Assembly (NCBI GenBank): GCA_036346375.1
Contig: CM070515.1
Span: forward strand, 17,320,423 to 17,384,422
Length of the DNA stretch: 64,000 nt
From: Guadua angustifolia
Taxonomy: Eukaryota > Streptophyta > Magnoliopsida > Poales > Poaceae
Direction of reading: 5' to 3'
Shown here one piece after another: positions 58,401 through 64,000 of the stretch (the stretch's first letter is position 1; each line of letters opens with the position of its first letter). The translations under genes were made by a program, and so were the position numbers. The notes beneath the pieces were generated by a model. The model was not told the origin of the DNA. It saw nothing but the letters and a program-made list of their open reading frames with translations, and made no database searches.

Positions 58401-58748
58401 AATCCATTTAATAACGTAGGGATATGCTATTATGTTACATTAAACTAGGTTATCATATCAATTGTCCTGACGATCGTCGTCTAAGTGCTCACCCCATGAC
58501 AAATGGCTTACGGGTAGAGTGACTCTGCTAGAGTGAGTCTAGATGGGCTGTAGCATCCTCTGCTATTATTATAGACACTCATCTGCTTAATGCAGCAAGT
58601 ATTTCCTTCAGTTTGATTCGGACTGTCCATTCCCCTGCTAAGAGTTAACATGGTCCTTTTCTCTGCAGGTGGTTCACTGTTGGAGAGCCCAAATTACATG
58701 TTGCTTATGGCAGGATTCCTCATGTATCTTTTGTCTATATTAACATGA
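40429..58748 (+). CDS. GH5 beta-glucosidase / exo-beta-1,3-glucanase-like protein with fascin-like domain
   Basis: Secreted glycoside hydrolase, probably acting on cell-wall glucans or glucosides; closest in my knowledge to the rice GH5BG type. Ten exons: 40429-40501, 40623-40729, 40827-40946, 55982-56161, 56255-56416, 56533-56702, 56803-56955, 57427-57779, 58027-58203 and 58669-58748. All introns are GT-AG and phases join, giving 524 residues. A signal peptide covers 1-24. The GH5 strand motif 'RGVNLGGWLVVEGWI' begins near residue 31. A fascin-like insert occupies about 61-175, then the main barrel. Glu337 in 'LNEP' is the expected acid/base and Glu441 in 'GEW' the nucleophile; both are present. 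The C-terminus is hydrophobic (about 503-523), suggesting a membrane or GPI signal. Intron 3 is 15 kb because of a gypsy insertion. No frame break was seen, so it is probably still functional. Confidence 0.92.
41352..41731 (+). repeat. 5' LTR of the gypsy element
   Basis: 380 bp. It differs from the 3' LTR at roughly ten positions and lacks a 21-bp segment present there at about 55514-55534. Confidence 0.92.
41734..41745 (+). other. Primer-binding site of the gypsy element
   Basis: TGGTATCAGAGC, exact complement of the 3' end of plant initiator methionine tRNA, two bases after the LTR. Confidence 0.85.
41763..41770 (+). pseudogene. Orphaned gag start codon of the gypsy element
   Basis: ATGGCTGG lies just after the primer site. 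Its GCTGG is the left target duplication of the solo LTR that follows, and GCTGG recurs at 46012-46016 directly before the gag body. Removing the LTR and one duplication joins this ATG in frame with the gag body, so the insertion separated start codon from gene by 4.2 kb. Confidence 0.8.
41775..42817. mobile_element. Non-autonomous hAT-like element, about 1 kb
   Basis: The left end TAGGGGTGAAAACGGATCGG and the reversed right end AGAGGGTGAAAAGAGACGGAT form a decayed inverted repeat. TGGTGTA precedes (41768-41774) and follows (42818-42824) as most of an 8-bp duplication. Both ends carry dense GGATCCGGAT/CGGATACGG repeats. The interior is non-coding. It lies within the last few bases of the solo LTR, so it came after that LTR. 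Confidence 0.75.
43640..43646 (-). promoter_or_regulatory. TATA box of the solo LTR
   Basis: TATAAAA in the context GGCTATAAAAGGAGG on the minus strand. If active, it would fire antisense to the GH5 gene from inside its intron 3. Confidence 0.6.
46017..47200 (+). pseudogene. Gypsy gag (capsid / nucleocapsid), broken
   Basis: Body of gag after the orphaned start. An N-terminal coiled-coil-like 'LTKLEEMVEGL' is followed by the retrotransposon gag domain with 'RYELPLYDGTEDPLLWLRQCKRF' (in parts) and 'WTDFYETFLQRF'. A nucleocapsid zinc-knuckle remnant lies at about 47060-47110 in another frame, where the first cysteine codon is now TGA (47063-47065) before TAC AAT TGC. At least one frameshift separates capsid from knuckle. 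The role would be particle formation and RNA packaging. The copy is inactive without repair in trans. Confidence 0.82.
47200..49341 (+). pseudogene. Gypsy protease, reverse transcriptase and RNase H, frameshifted
   Basis: The aspartic protease motif 'VDSGSTHNF' lies near 47243-47272. After a frame change (ORF 47282-48505), reverse transcriptase follows with 'KLDLRSGYHQVRM', 'MAFGLCNAPSTFQALM' and the catalytic 'FFDDIL' intact near 48176-48195. Another frame change near 48500 leads to RNase H ('ECDASGVGIGAVL', 'RTDHASLKYLL') and the integrase zinc finger, HxxxH-like 'HDLTHEG' then 'CGVC'. Catalytic residues are mostly kept, but the polyprotein is split over three frames, so this is a fairly young yet dead copy. 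Confidence 0.88.
49342..50013 (+). pseudogene. Gypsy integrase core, cut by a copia insertion
   Basis: TAG at 49342-49344 follows 'CGVC', most simply a CAG-to-TAG change. The core then reads on with all three D,D,E-type positions: 'SMDFVVGLP', 'SDRDPVF' and 'DGQIEVVNR'. The frame ends at 50013, where the copia element entered. The target duplication AGTAT (50009-50013, 54865-54869) lets the sequence resume in frame on the other side. Confidence 0.88.
50014..50139 (-). repeat. 3' LTR of the nested copia element
   Basis: TGTAGAGATTAGGG at one end and TTATCTAACA at the other, no difference from 54739-54864. It contains (AT)n in CACATATATATATAG. Confidence 0.93.
50140..51500 (-). pseudogene. Copia reverse transcriptase and RNase H, broken
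   Basis: Reading down the minus strand: 'DYDETFSPVVKQATIR', 'QLDVKNAFLHG' and 'LYGLKQTPRAWY' are the standard copia reverse-transcriptase blocks. The active-site box reads YVDN instead of YVDD. Then come 'FLGI', and later, in another frame, RNase H with 'VYCDNVSAVYM' and 'RTKHIEIDIHFVRE'. A frame change separates the two domains near 50600-50700. The loss of an active-site aspartate alone would disable the enzyme. Confidence 0.85.
51500..52130 (-). pseudogene. Copia integrase C-terminal / linker region, broken
   Basis: Proline-rich linker between integrase and reverse transcriptase. Pieces resembling 'ALADPNWR' and 'PHGANVITGKWVFKHK', which normally lead into reverse transcriptase, occur in different frames, so at least two indels lie here. 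Confidence 0.65.
52131..53036 (-). pseudogene. Copia integrase, broken
   Basis: The zinc-finger end 'CHSCQLGKH' (about 52922-52948), 'HCDVWTSPV' with the first catalytic Asp, 'FVNN...CPYTSPQNGKAERILRTINN' (in parts) with the catalytic Glu, and in the next frame 'YWAEALATATYLINR' mark the domain. The middle Asp position reads 'QANNGFEF' where 'D.G.EF' is expected, so one of the three acidic residues appears lost. Frame changes also occur near 52480. Confidence 0.8.
53037..53470 (-). pseudogene. Copia protease and pre-integrase region, broken
   Basis: The frame at 53003-53467 carries 'HIFEMVSRSLAPPYSSILVGNG', matching the protease-side 'H.T......PP....I..GNG' block, then 'LHNVLVVPSLVRNLISVRQF', the usual pre-integrase stretch. 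The DSGAT-type active site should lie just upstream and is not readable, probably because of an indel. Confidence 0.75.
53684..54640 (-). pseudogene. Copia gag (UBN2 type), broken
   Basis: The clear part reads 'VLDLVMAEDQTAYDLWSSI', 'AVYLSHEFHTMTQGDLSASDYCQRMKVLADGL' (in parts) and 'LLRGLNSRF', the UBN2 gag domain. The N-terminal 'NYTKWSTFFKSMCGKFGLMRHIDG' block lies in a different frame (about 54290-54370), so a frameshift splits it. The tail is Ser/Asn-rich and ends without a visible zinc knuckle. Confidence 0.8.
54739..54864 (-). repeat. 5' LTR of the nested copia element
   Basis: Identical to 50014-50139. The primer site follows directly at 54727-54738 on the minus strand. Confidence 0.93.
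54870..55316 (+). pseudogene. Gypsy integrase C-terminal tail
   Basis: Continues the integrase after the copia insertion: 'SFSVGEWAWLKLQPHRQ', 'KFSPRYFGPYKVVGRIGEVAYRLALP' (in parts) and 'IHDVFHVSMLKPF', the standard plant gypsy C-terminus. A proline/serine-rich stretch follows, then a chromodomain-like remnant in shifted frames and a 'FPDFKPEDRLNVEGG' end just ahead of the polypurine tract. At least one indel near 55200 breaks the frame. Confidence 0.82.
55318..55330 (+). other. Polypurine tract of the gypsy element
   Basis: GGAGGGGGGAGTA ends one base ahead of the 3' LTR. It primes plus-strand DNA synthesis in such elements. Confidence 0.8.
55332..55734 (+). repeat. 3' LTR of the gypsy element
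   Basis: 403 bp. It carries a 21-bp stretch starting CAGCCCTGATTAGAGGG (about 55514) that is missing from the 5' copy. Confidence 0.92.
58315..58390. mobile_element. Very small MITE in GH5 intron 9
   Basis: TAGGCCCAGTTTGAAACACGG at the left and, reversed, TTAGGCCCCGTTTGGAACACAG at the right pair across about 76 bp. No clear target duplication. It lies within the intron and does not touch the splice sites. Confidence 0.55.
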
Positions 58749-59657
58749 ACAGTAAACTCACTGCCTGAAAATAGTCTAGTACCCGTTTAGGAAAATAAGA
58801 AGATAGTCTGATAGAGTCTCTCTAATTTTGAGGCATTTTTACTCTTCACAAAAATTGATGCAAACAGATCCCAAATATACGGTTCAATCTTATTTCCCCC
58901 ATTCTTAATGGTACTGTTCATCCGTTCGTCAATCCTTTTAGCTTCAGGAAAATTGAGAAAACGCAGTGCAGCCTTTGCTGAACCTCTTGACTCTGATTTA
59001 TCCGTCATCTGCATTCTAAAGGAAACCACGCAACATGCCGATGATGATGATGACAATTGTTGACAATGACAGTGAGATTCCACCATCACAGTGATAAGGG
59101 GAAATAGTGAATGAACCCTACGAGCTATTTTTTCATCTGTTAATCGGAAGTCGGTCGTTTGCCAATTGTTACGTACAGAACAAGGCTGTTGCTTATTCGT
59201 TCCTGTCACCTGCTAATACGATAAATTTGCCTTGCTATACTTCTAGAAGGGAGTTTTGTGCGTTCTAACCTAACACAAGTTAGTGCAAAGTGCAACAAAA
59301 AACAAATGTTTTCTTCAGATTTCTGTTGAGCTCGAGTGCTCAAGCGCCGGCCTCCTGAACTAAGAAAAACAGCTGGTTGACTAGCTGTCCAAGTACTCGT
59401 AACTCATACTATAACACACTGTTTTTTCTTTTATCTCTAGGAAGACACGCACACATACACCACCACCACCACGCACATACAAACAGCGAGTTCTCTTCTT
59501 AGTGTACATTTAAACAGATGGAGACCAAGAATAAATCTATGAATCTCACAAAATTTTTACTGAAACGCACTCGTATATACGTAAAGATATAGACACTATA
59601 ATTTAAACGCTGATGGGTGAAGCATGAAGCCATACACCCAAAACTTCACTACTACAC
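58749..59657. other. GH5 3' side and intergenic
   Basis: Probably begins with the GH5 3' untranslated region. A 140-codon minus-strand frame at 58787-59209 has a Ser/Lys-rich product without recognisable family and is not called. A (CAC)n-like tract lies near 59458-59475. Confidence 0.4.
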
Positions 59658-59660
59658 TAA

Positions 59661-60526
59661 GAGCATCTCCAGCAAGGGTCTCTAAAACAGGGCCCCTATT
59701 TTGGATTTAGGGGCTCCCTTTATTTTTTTGGACTCTGTTTTCAGAGCATAAGTCCAACAACATCCTTTAAATCTCAGCCCTTATTTTACTTTTTCTCCTA
59801 TTTTAACATATCCGCTATGTATAATCTTCATTTGACACCACTAAAATTCAATCAAAATATTTGTAATACATAAAACATAAGCATATTAACATTTACAATT
59901 TAAAACATAATATTTAAAATTTAAATTTAAAATTTAAATTTAAAATTTTCAAAACATGATAAATAGATAAATAAAAACTCCGAACAATGAATTAAACTAC
60001 GGTTACCGTGAATTGCCCATAAATGCTCAATAAGATCATATCGAAGCCTCTCATATATTTCCCTATCTTCAATCTCCTGATGTATCTTTAAGAACTCATT
60101 CAATACAAGTGGATCACACCGTTGGTACTCCTCCTCCTCGTAGATTGGAATCGCGAATTGCTTAATCATTCACCATGTATCTATCATTTAATCTCACCCC
60201 ATGAAAAATTTCTTCAAATAGGCACAAACAAATAAAAGCAAGAGAGCATCAAGATCGCGAAGCAGATGCAGATGCAACAGATTGCAACTCATCCAAAGAA
60301 AGACACGCCATTTGCGGCAATAACTAATGCAAGCCATCCTTCACTTAACTCCCTATTTTAAGGTTTAGGTGTTGGTTTAGGGCTTCCAGGAATTAAATGA
60401 GGAGGCAAATTTAGAGGCCTTCTAATTTTATGGGTTGGATTAGAGGCCTCACGGATCTGTAGATTTTTACTAAACTCCTTATTTTAAGGTTTAGGGGCTG
60501 GTTTAGGGCCTCTGCTGGAGATGCTC
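59661..60526. mobile_element. PIF/Harbinger-type element, 866 bp
   Basis: Perfect inverted ends GAGCATCTCCAGCA with TAA on both sides (59658-59660, 60527-60529). Near the right end, AAGGTTTAGGGGCTGG-like blocks repeat (60360-60400, 60485-60505). It holds a coding remnant on the minus strand, listed separately. Confidence 0.85.
59995..60169 (-). pseudogene. C-terminal fragment of a Harbinger-type transposase
   Basis: The frame reads '...EIYERLRYDLIEHLWAIHGN', resembling the last residues of PIF/Harbinger transposases in plants, where a '(L)..DL(I/V)EHLW...G' tail is frequent. Only about 58 residues remain and the catalytic DDE part is absent. That it lies in a TAA-flanked element supports the reading. 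Confidence 0.5.
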
Positions 60527-60529
60527 TAA

Positions 60530-61940
60530 GAGATGATTCCCACACTATTATTTTCTCGCAAGCAGTGTCCTCAAAAAAATAGTAGTACTAGTCAACAAAT
60601 TTACACTCGTATTATTTTAATTTTAAGAACACTCGTATTATTATTTCCACCACGGCTTAGCCACGTACGTCCACGGCAGGTTTTCGTGCGTCTGGACTGC
60701 ATTTCCGGTCTTTTACGCCCTCCCCATTTATCATGCCGCCGGCAGTACCTTTAACCGTCGGCCTCTCGCTAGACTCGCACGATCAGAATCCGACGGCGAC
60801 AGCGCGTCGCGCTCGCCGGTCCCGGTCGAGGCGTGAGCGTAACCATCGCAGCGGAAAAACGCACAGCCTCCGAATTCTCCCTCTTACCAGCTGTCGGCTT
60901 TGACCAACCGAGGCGCGCGGCCGCATGGGTTGGACCCCGCAAGTACAGCAACTACAACTAATATTAAACGTAGCCGTTCTTTACTCACCACGCAAAGGTC
61001 GTTTGGTCATGACCGGCTGATTGGCCATCAGTCATCACTTGCCTGGTCGTTGATTCAATTCTGCTCTGCCGCCTGCCGCGATAAATTAAAGACATGCACA
61101 TCCGTGAACTAGAGCTTGATGAAAGGGAAAGATGTTGGGAAGCTTTGGCCGGGTTTTTTTTTTCTTCCTTGAACTTAATTACAAGTTTAGCTCTCTCCAA
61201 CCACATAAGCAGCGTTTTGTAGCCAGCTCTGTGGCAGTGGTGTGCATCACGATAGGTGAGGCATGCCCATCGTGATGACACCGTCCTATAGTGTGGCAAG
61301 CTCCTATCGTGGTCTCTGTGCACGGTAGGATTCTCGAGCAGCAACAATGCAGCAGAATCTATCGTGGTTCCCAACTATGGTAGAATATGTTGCAGACCCA
61401 CACAGCAACAGGCTTGTGAAGCTCGCATCTATTAGAGCGCGTATCGTGGTTGAGGTGAATGTCGTGATGCCGATGAGCTGCCATGGTATTGATGTTTCAC
61501 GTCATTAGAAAGATGACCGTATTTACAATTTCGCATGTACATGGACTAAATATGAAAGAAATATAAAGGGAACAAAAAAAAAGCCGAATACTCGGATGTT
61601 GGTGCGGAAGCCGGTAGGGCACGACGCATAATTCGCACGCTTGCCTGCTGCAACTGGAGAGATCCACGTGCCGGTGGAGACTGGCCTGGCCGGGCCAACC
61701 CTTCGTTGATCGCATCAAAGATCAAACGCCGGCTCTGGCGAAATAAATCAAGAATCGCCAGATTCTCCGCCCACTCTGCACTCTCTGGGGGCCCGCACCA
61801 GCATTTGTTTTTGCTTTGTACACGCACTCCAAAATTCAAATGAGTGCTTAAATTTTAACCAACTAGTGGCTGAAAAATCGCATTTTAAGGGTATGTTTGT
61901 TTAGACTTGAGTTTGAGTTTATTTGGTTTCTAGACCTCTA
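60530..61940. other. Intergenic
   Basis: No gene supported. Between 61245 and 61460 an 'ATCGTG' motif recurs many times (for example CCCATCGTGATG, CCTATCGTGGTC, TCTATCGTGGTT), perhaps the end of an uncharacterised repeat. Confidence 0.4.
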
Positions 61941-61943
61941 TAA

Positions 61944-62279
61944 GGGTATTTACAATGCTATTTCTTAGATGGTTTCTTAGCATGCCATGTAGGATAAAAA
62001 GCTTAGGTGGCAATGAATTAATGCAGAGAGAGAAGATTAGAGTTTCTTAAATTAGAAATGGTTTCTTCATTAAATGCTTTGGCTAAGAAACCATAAAAAA
62101 CTGTATTGTGGGTATGGTGGTTTCTTATGCATGCCTAGGATGATAAAAAAATAATAGTTAAATATTAAATGATAAAATCATGTTAAGAAACAATGCATTG
62201 TAGCTTTTGTATAAATTAGTGTTTCTTAGTGACATGGATGCCTTTGAAACAAGTAGAAGAAACTCTCCATTGAAATGCC
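61944..62279. mobile_element. TAA-flanked MITE upstream of the RING gene
   Basis: TAA at 61941-61943 and 62280-62282. The ends GGGTATTTACAATGCTATTTC and, reversed, GGCATTTCAATGGAGAGTTTC form an imperfect inverted repeat. The 336-bp interior is rich in GGTTTCTTA motifs in both orientations. It is about 0.5 kb ahead of the RING-H2 start codon. Confidence 0.72.
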
Positions 62280-62282
62280 TAA

Positions 62283-62793
62283 GCCATAAGCCAAAATAAA
62301 AAGATTTTTTCTAGCAGATGGAGAGAAGAAACCCAAGCCAATTTGCAATTACGCGAGAGAAGCAGCGAAAACGACGCTTCTACCGACCTGAGCTTCGAAA
62401 ATCCCACTTCCCTGAGACTTACAACTTAACTATTATTTACTTAAAAATCGCCATCCTCATCCAAAATTCAAAGAAGTTTAAATAATTTCTTTTCAATTTC
62501 TAGCAATTTCTTTTCTAGTACCAGTTTAAACAAATACAACCTAAGAAGAAGGCTAGATAGAGCCGTGCAGAAAAGTTGTTTAATTTTTGGTGGTGAATTA
62601 AAACTCATCACCGTAACTTCACGCGCACGGCGCCCGCGCGCCCTTATTATCTCTTCCGTCCCACGTATGAACACACTCCCTAGTCCCTACTCCCTACTCC
62701 ACTCTCCCCCGCCTCCATTGATATTCCCACCCGAAAGGAGAAGAAGAGAAAGCCACCACCCTCCAGGGCCTCCACTGACCCCACCCCCAACCC
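62283..62793. other. Promoter and 5' leader of the RING-H2 gene
   Basis: AT-rich to about 62570, then pyrimidine-rich (CTCCCTAGTCCCTACTCC and CCTCCACTG tracts), typical of grass 5' leaders. No clear TATA box near the expected distance. Confidence 0.4.
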
Positions 62794-64000
62794 ATGGGCC
62801 CGACGCGCGGCAGCGGCAATGGCTGCCGCTTCCTTCTCCTCGTCATCGTACTCGTCGCTGGCGCGGCCGACTTCGCGGCGGCGCAGCAGGGCTCACCGTC
62901 GGGCCCGGGCCCGAACTACTTTGGACCCAAGAACTTCAACCCGTCCCTGGCGATCGTGATCGTCGTGCTCGTCACCGCCTTCTTCTTCCTCGGGTTCTTC
63001 TCGATTTACATCCGGCGGTGCGCGGGGGGCCCGCTCGGCTGGCCAGGGGAGCACGCCGGCGCCGGGCGTGCGGGCGGGATCACGTTCGCCACGGGCGCAG
63101 CGCGATCGAGGAGGGTGAGGGGCCTGGAACCGGCCGTTCTGGAGGCGTTCCCGACCATGGCCTACGCCGACGTGAAGTCGCACAAGGCCGGCAAGGGTGC
63201 GCTCGAGTGCGCCGTGTGCCTCAGCGAATTCGACGACGACGAGACGCTCCGCCTCCTGCCCAAGTGCTCCCACGCGTTCCACACCGACTGCATCGACGCG
63301 TGGCTCGCGTCGCACGTCACCTGCCCCGTCTGCCGCGCAAACCTTGTCCCCGACGCGGAGGCCCCGACGGCGGTCAGTACTGCTGTGTCGACGACCACCG
63401 AGCAAGGTGTCCCTGCGTCGGAGCAGCCGGCGCAAGAAGCCGCCGCAGCACCAGAGCAAGTGACCGTGGTTGTCGTTGATGCGGAGGAGACGGAAGAAGA
63501 GAGGATTAGGAGAGAGGAAGCGGCCGAACTGATGCGCATCGGCAGCGTGAAGCGCGCGCTGCGCAGCAAGTCGGGCCGGCGTCCCGCACAGTTCCCGCGA
63601 TCACACACAACGGGGCATTCGCTCGCCGGCACCCAGGCAGCCGCGGCCGGCGAGAGCGCCGAGAGGTTCACGCTGAGGCTGCCCCAGCACGTCCTCCGGG
63701 AGGTCGTCGCGGCCGGCAAGCTGCGGCGCACAACGAGCCTCCAAGCGTTCCGGACGGGTAGCGACGGAAACACGCGCCGCGGCTTCGGCGGCACCCGCGC
63801 CTCGAGGAGCGTCCGCCTAGGCCAGTCCGGCCGCTGGCCAAACATGTCGTTCTTGGCGCGCACGCTCTCTGCGAGGCTGCCGGTGTGGGGATCTGTGCGG
63901 CGTGGTGAGTCCGACGCGCCGGGCAAGGGCGCGGAGGTCGCCGCCAACGGCAAGGCCGCGGAGCAGCAGTGCGACGGCGGGCCGTGCCAACTTCCACTTG
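62794..64000 (+). CDS. ATL-family RING-H2 E3 ubiquitin ligase (ATL6/ATL31-like), 3' end outside window
   Basis: Membrane-anchored ubiquitin ligase. ATL6/ATL31 relatives act in carbon/nitrogen balance and defence signalling. The frame from ATG 62794 stays open to the window edge (402 codons, no stop) and has no intron, as is usual for ATL genes. A hydrophobic leader covers about 11-30, and a transmembrane helix about 52-73. The ATL 'GLD' region follows as 'GLEPAVLEAFPTMAY' (110-124). The RING-H2 finger has all eight ligands: Cys139, Cys142, Cys158, His160, His163, Cys166, Cys177 and Cys180, with Trp170. Downstream blocks 'FPRSHTTGHS' and 'ERFTLRLP' are those of the ATL6/31 subgroup. Codon third positions are strongly GC-biased. 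The start could be internal only if the leader were not used; the present ATG fits best. Confidence 0.93.
   Translation, partial: MGPTRGSGNGCRFLLLVIVLVAGAADFAAAQQGSPSGPGPNYFGPKNFNPSLAIVIVVLVTAFFFLGFFSIYIRRCAGGPLGWPGEHAGAGRAGGITFATGAARSRRVRGLEPAVLEAFPTMAYADVKSHKAGKGALECAVCLSEFDDDETLRLLPKCSHAFHTDCIDAWLASHVTCPVCRANLVPDAEAPTAVSTAVSTTTEQGVPASEQPAQEAAAAPEQVTVVVVDAEETEEERIRREEAAELMRIGSVKRALRSKSGRRPAQFPRSHTTGHSLAGTQAAAAGESAERFTLRLPQHVLREVVAAGKLRRTTSLQAFRTGSDGNTRRGFGGTRASRSVRLGQSGRWPNMSFLARTLSARLPVWGSVRRGESDAPGKGAEVAANGKAAEQQCDGGPCQLPL

Noticed and set aside
58787..59209. 140-codon minus-strand frame downstream of GH5
   Set aside because: No recognisable motif, ordinary composition, and it overlaps the likely GH5 3' untranslated region. 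It is not strong enough to call.
62565..63479. 304-codon plus-strand frame over the RING gene
   Set aside because: The product is arginine/proline/histidine-rich without a domain, and lies in a different frame from the complete RING-H2 coding sequence. It is a GC-driven shadow.
62893..63953. Long minus-strand frames opposite the RING gene
   Set aside because: Antisense shadows from GC-rich third codon positions; no motif.

Overview
This window is nuclear DNA from a flowering plant, almost certainly a grass. The reasons are the intron-rich genes with very GC-rich coding ends, three proteins that read as plant families (a group Ia bHLH factor, a GH5 glucosidase with a fascin-like insert, and an ATL RING-H2 ligase), and the mass of plant transposons with methionine-tRNA primer sites. 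Only three host protein genes are convincing. No tRNA, rRNA, CRISPR array or prokaryotic-style operon is visible.

Layout. 1-10.8 kb: intergenic, with a miniature LTR element (82-356), an LTR plus decayed copia gag (3.3-4.0 kb), a ~150-bp tandem repeat (4.15-4.7 kb), a 2.5-kb non-autonomous hAT element with a perfect 8-bp target duplication (5213-7712) and MITEs. 10.8-12.9 kb: a three-exon bHLH gene on the minus strand, with its promoter to about 14.1 kb. 14.2-24.3 kb: MITEs, a degenerate 'GAAAC' repeat field, a dispersed duplication in which one copy carries a MITE, and two more hAT-like elements. 24.37-38.63 kb: an old copia-type LTR retrotransposon (long LTRs, broken gag and protease). Its interior is interrupted by an LTR-like element, itself split by a 4.8-kb CACTA transposon.

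40.43-58.75 kb: a ten-exon GH5 gene on the plus strand. Its third intron is swollen to 15 kb by a Ty3/gypsy element (41352-55734). The gypsy element was itself hit twice: near its gag start codon by a solo LTR (41771-46011), which in turn holds a small hAT element a few bases from its end, and in the integrase region by a short-LTR copia element in reverse orientation (50014-54864) whose two LTRs are identical. All GH5 splice junctions and reading phases remain consistent, so the gene may still make its 524-residue protein.

58.75-62.8 kb: intergenic with two TAA-flanked PIF/Harbinger-type elements. 62794-end: an intronless ATL6/ATL31-like RING-H2 ubiquitin ligase gene that runs off the window.

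The three genes have no evident functional link. No undescribed biochemical system was found. The value of the window lies in its transposon stratigraphy: target duplications let most insertions be ordered in time.
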